Source: Bacteroidota bacterium (GTDB taxonomy: Bacteria > Bacteroidota > Ignavibacteria > Ignavibacteriales > Ignavibacteriaceae). Taken from it: a stretch of DNA of 8,231 bases. Location of the stretch: positions 1 to 8,231 of the forward strand of contig JAJYSI010000127.1 of the NCBI GenBank assembly GCA_021793635.1, read 5' to 3'. The notes under the pieces were generated by a model. The model searched no databases and was not told the origin of the DNA. It saw only the letters and a program-made list of their open reading frames with translations. Both the position numbers and the translations under genes were made by a program. Of the stretch, positions 6,873 through 8,231 are shown piece after piece (the stretch's first letter is position 1; every line of letters begins with the position of its first letter).

Positions 6873-8231
6873 ATGCAATTAACATCGGAAAATATTATTA
6901 CATTTTTACTAAGCATAAGCTTAATGTTGTTCTTTGCAAAGCTGCTAGGGGAACTTTTTAACAAAATCGGACAGCCGGCAGTAGTGGGAGAAATTGTTGC
7001 CGGAATTATTTTAGGTCCCACTGTATTTGGCTCGTTACTGCCGTATGCCTTTAACTGGCTGTTTCCCCAAAATAACGAAGTAAAAGTTGCACTTGACGGA
7101 ATTGTTAATCTTGCGGTTATCCTGCTTCTTCTTGTATCCGGCTTGGAGGTTGATCTTTCAGTAGTTATGAAAGAAGGAAAGACCGCATTTCTAACCGGCG
7201 CAATGGGCATTATTGTTCCGTTTAGTTTAGGATTCACCGCAGCATATTTTTTCCCTGATCTATTGGGAATAAAAGACGACAGTATGAAGTTAGCCTTTGC
7301 TTTGTTTATGGGAATAGCATTATCTATTTCAGCACTACCTGTAATTGTAAAAACTTTAATGGACTTAGGAATATTTAAGACTGAGATTGGATTCATAATT
7401 GTCGCAGCGGCAATGTTTAACGATATTGTGGGATGGCTCATCTTTTCTGTAATCCTTGGTATGATCGGGGTTAACAATCATGGGCTCAATTTCCAACAAA
7501 CTTTAATTTATCTTATTGCGTTTACACTTTTTGTTTTATTGATCTTCAGAAAAATTATTAACAAAGTCCTTCCATGGATACAAAAGAATCTAAATTTTCC
7601 CGGTGGAGTATTAAATTTTATTTTAATTCTCGGATTTCTTAGCGCCGCATTTACAGAATATATAGGGGTGCATGCTATCTTCGGATCATTTATTATGGGA
7701 ATTGCAATTGGAGACTCTGTACATATTAAAGAAAAAACTAGAGAAATCATTCAGCAATTTATTACAAATATTTTTGCACCCCTATTTTTTGTGTCTATCG
7801 GTCTTACCGTTAACTTTATCTCAAATTTCAATTTTTTGATAGTTACCGTAATTTTAATTTTCGCATTTTTCGGGAAAGTAATTGGCTGCGGAATAGGCGC
7901 CAGACTTGCCGGGTTAAACAAGAATGATTCGCTTGCAGTTGGTTTTGGAATGAATTCACGCGGTGCTATGGAAATAATTCTAGGGATTTTAGCTTTTCAA
8001 TATGGTTTAATTCATGCCGACGTTTTTGTCGCCCTTGTAATCATGGCATTAATTACCTCTGTATCAAGCGCTCCATTTATGAAGTATTTTCTAAAGGAAA
8101 GAGAAAATTTATTAAACATTTTAAGTCCCAATTTAATCCTATTTACAAACTCCGCCGGTAAAAATGAAGTGATTCGAGAATTGGTAAGTTTGATAAGCAA
8201 AAACTTAAAACTCACCACTGAAAAAATATAT
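6873..8231 (+). CDS. CPA2-family cation/proton antiporter with start of a C-terminal EIIA-like domain (3' truncated)
   Basis: The frame is open from the ATG at 6873 to the window end (453 codons, no stop). Residues 1-~408 form a polytopic membrane domain with about 12 hydrophobic segments, matching the Na+/H+ exchanger family of monovalent cation:proton antiporters (Kef/NapA relatives). Motifs include GQPAVVGEIVAGIILGP (33-49), VSGLEVDL (88-95), SISALPVIVKTL (151-162), the transport-site pair N183-D184 in AAAMFNDIVGW, GVHAIFGSFIMGIAIG (265-280), APLFFVSIGL (302-311) and GMNSRGAMEIIL (359-370). An Asn-Asp pair rather than Asp-Asp is associated with electroneutral exchange in this superfamily. 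After the last helix, residues ~417-453 (PNLILF, then NEVIRELVSLISKNL) resemble the first strand and helix of a PTS EIIA type-2 (nitrogen-regulatory) domain, which is found fused to some antiporters. The window cuts off before the active-site histidine. The transported ion is not known. No clear ribosome binding site; it is likely coupled to the Usp gene 5 bp upstream. Confidence 0.9.
   Translation, partial: MQLTSENIITFLLSISLMLFFAKLLGELFNKIGQPAVVGEIVAGIILGPTVFGSLLPYAFNWLFPQNNEVKVALDGIVNLAVILLLLVSGLEVDLSVVMKEGKTAFLTGAMGIIVPFSLGFTAAYFFPDLLGIKDDSMKLAFALFMGIALSISALPVIVKTLMDLGIFKTEIGFIIVAAAMFNDIVGWLIFSVILGMIGVNNHGLNFQQTLIYLIAFTLFVLLIFRKIINKVLPWIQKNLNFPGGVLNFILILGFLSAAFTEYIGVHAIFGSFIMGIAIGDSVHIKEKTREIIQQFITNIFAPLFFVSIGLTVNFISNFNFLIVTVILIFAFFGKVIGCGIGARLAGLNKNDSLAVGFGMNSRGAMEIILGILAFQYGLIHADVFVALVIMALITSVSSAPFMKYFLKERENLLNILSPNLILFTNSAGKNEVIRELVSLISKNLKLTTEKIY

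Noticed and set aside
6860..7477. A 205-codon minus-strand open frame
   Set aside because: It is antisense to the antiporter, whose plus-strand frame has clear family motifs and continues to the window edge. The minus-strand translation is Pro/Ile/Ser/Asn-rich with no recognisable domain, as expected for the complement of a membrane-protein gene. The minus-strand frames at 7508-7750 and 8012-8218 are rejected for the same reason.

Overview
The window is AT-rich and gene-dense, with short intergenic gaps and mostly weak or absent Shine-Dalgarno sites. The overall look of the proteins, especially the receiver/ATP-grasp fusion, the tandem universal stress protein beside a CPA2 antiporter, and the SCO/PCuAC pair, suggests a member of the Bacteroidota/Chlorobi superphylum, plausibly Ignavibacteria-like. 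This placement is inferred from protein character only; there is no rRNA or phylogenetic marker in the window.

Layout from left to right. (1) The 3' half of an NADP-type hexameric glutamate dehydrogenase (gdhA) enters from the left edge and ends at 671. A strong hairpin terminator follows at 721-758. (2) A 1002-codon gene at 816-3824 encodes an unusual multidomain protein: a degenerate receiver domain, an intact-looking receiver domain, a linker, a PEP-synthase/pyruvate-phosphate-dikinase type ATP-grasp domain with its key residues, and a C-terminal domain that is neither the swivelling phosphohistidine domain nor the PEP/pyruvate barrel of the classical enzymes. (3) Two genes 1 bp apart at 3916-4942 encode a SCO-family lipoprotein and a PCuAC-family copper chaperone. 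Together they form a copper-delivery module of the sort that metallates the CuA site of cytochrome c oxidase. (4) Convergent to them is an aldo/keto reductase on the minus strand (4952-5836). (5) A 191-bp divergent intergenic region precedes a plus-strand pair: a two-domain universal stress protein (6028-6867) and, 5 bp downstream, a CPA2-family cation/proton antiporter (6873 to beyond the right edge). The antiporter's last visible residues look like the start of a PTS EIIA-type regulatory domain.

The themes are nitrogen assimilation, signal-controlled phosphotransfer, copper handling for respiration, and stress-linked ion homeostasis. Apart from the SCO/PCuAC pair and the Usp/antiporter pair, the genes appear to be independent transcription units.

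No tRNA, rRNA, CRISPR array, insertion sequence or sizeable repeat was recognised, and there is no gene-free stretch longer than about 190 bp. The most interesting object is the receiver/ATP-grasp fusion protein. Its chemistry cannot be deduced from the classical PEP synthase reaction because the two downstream catalytic domains are missing.
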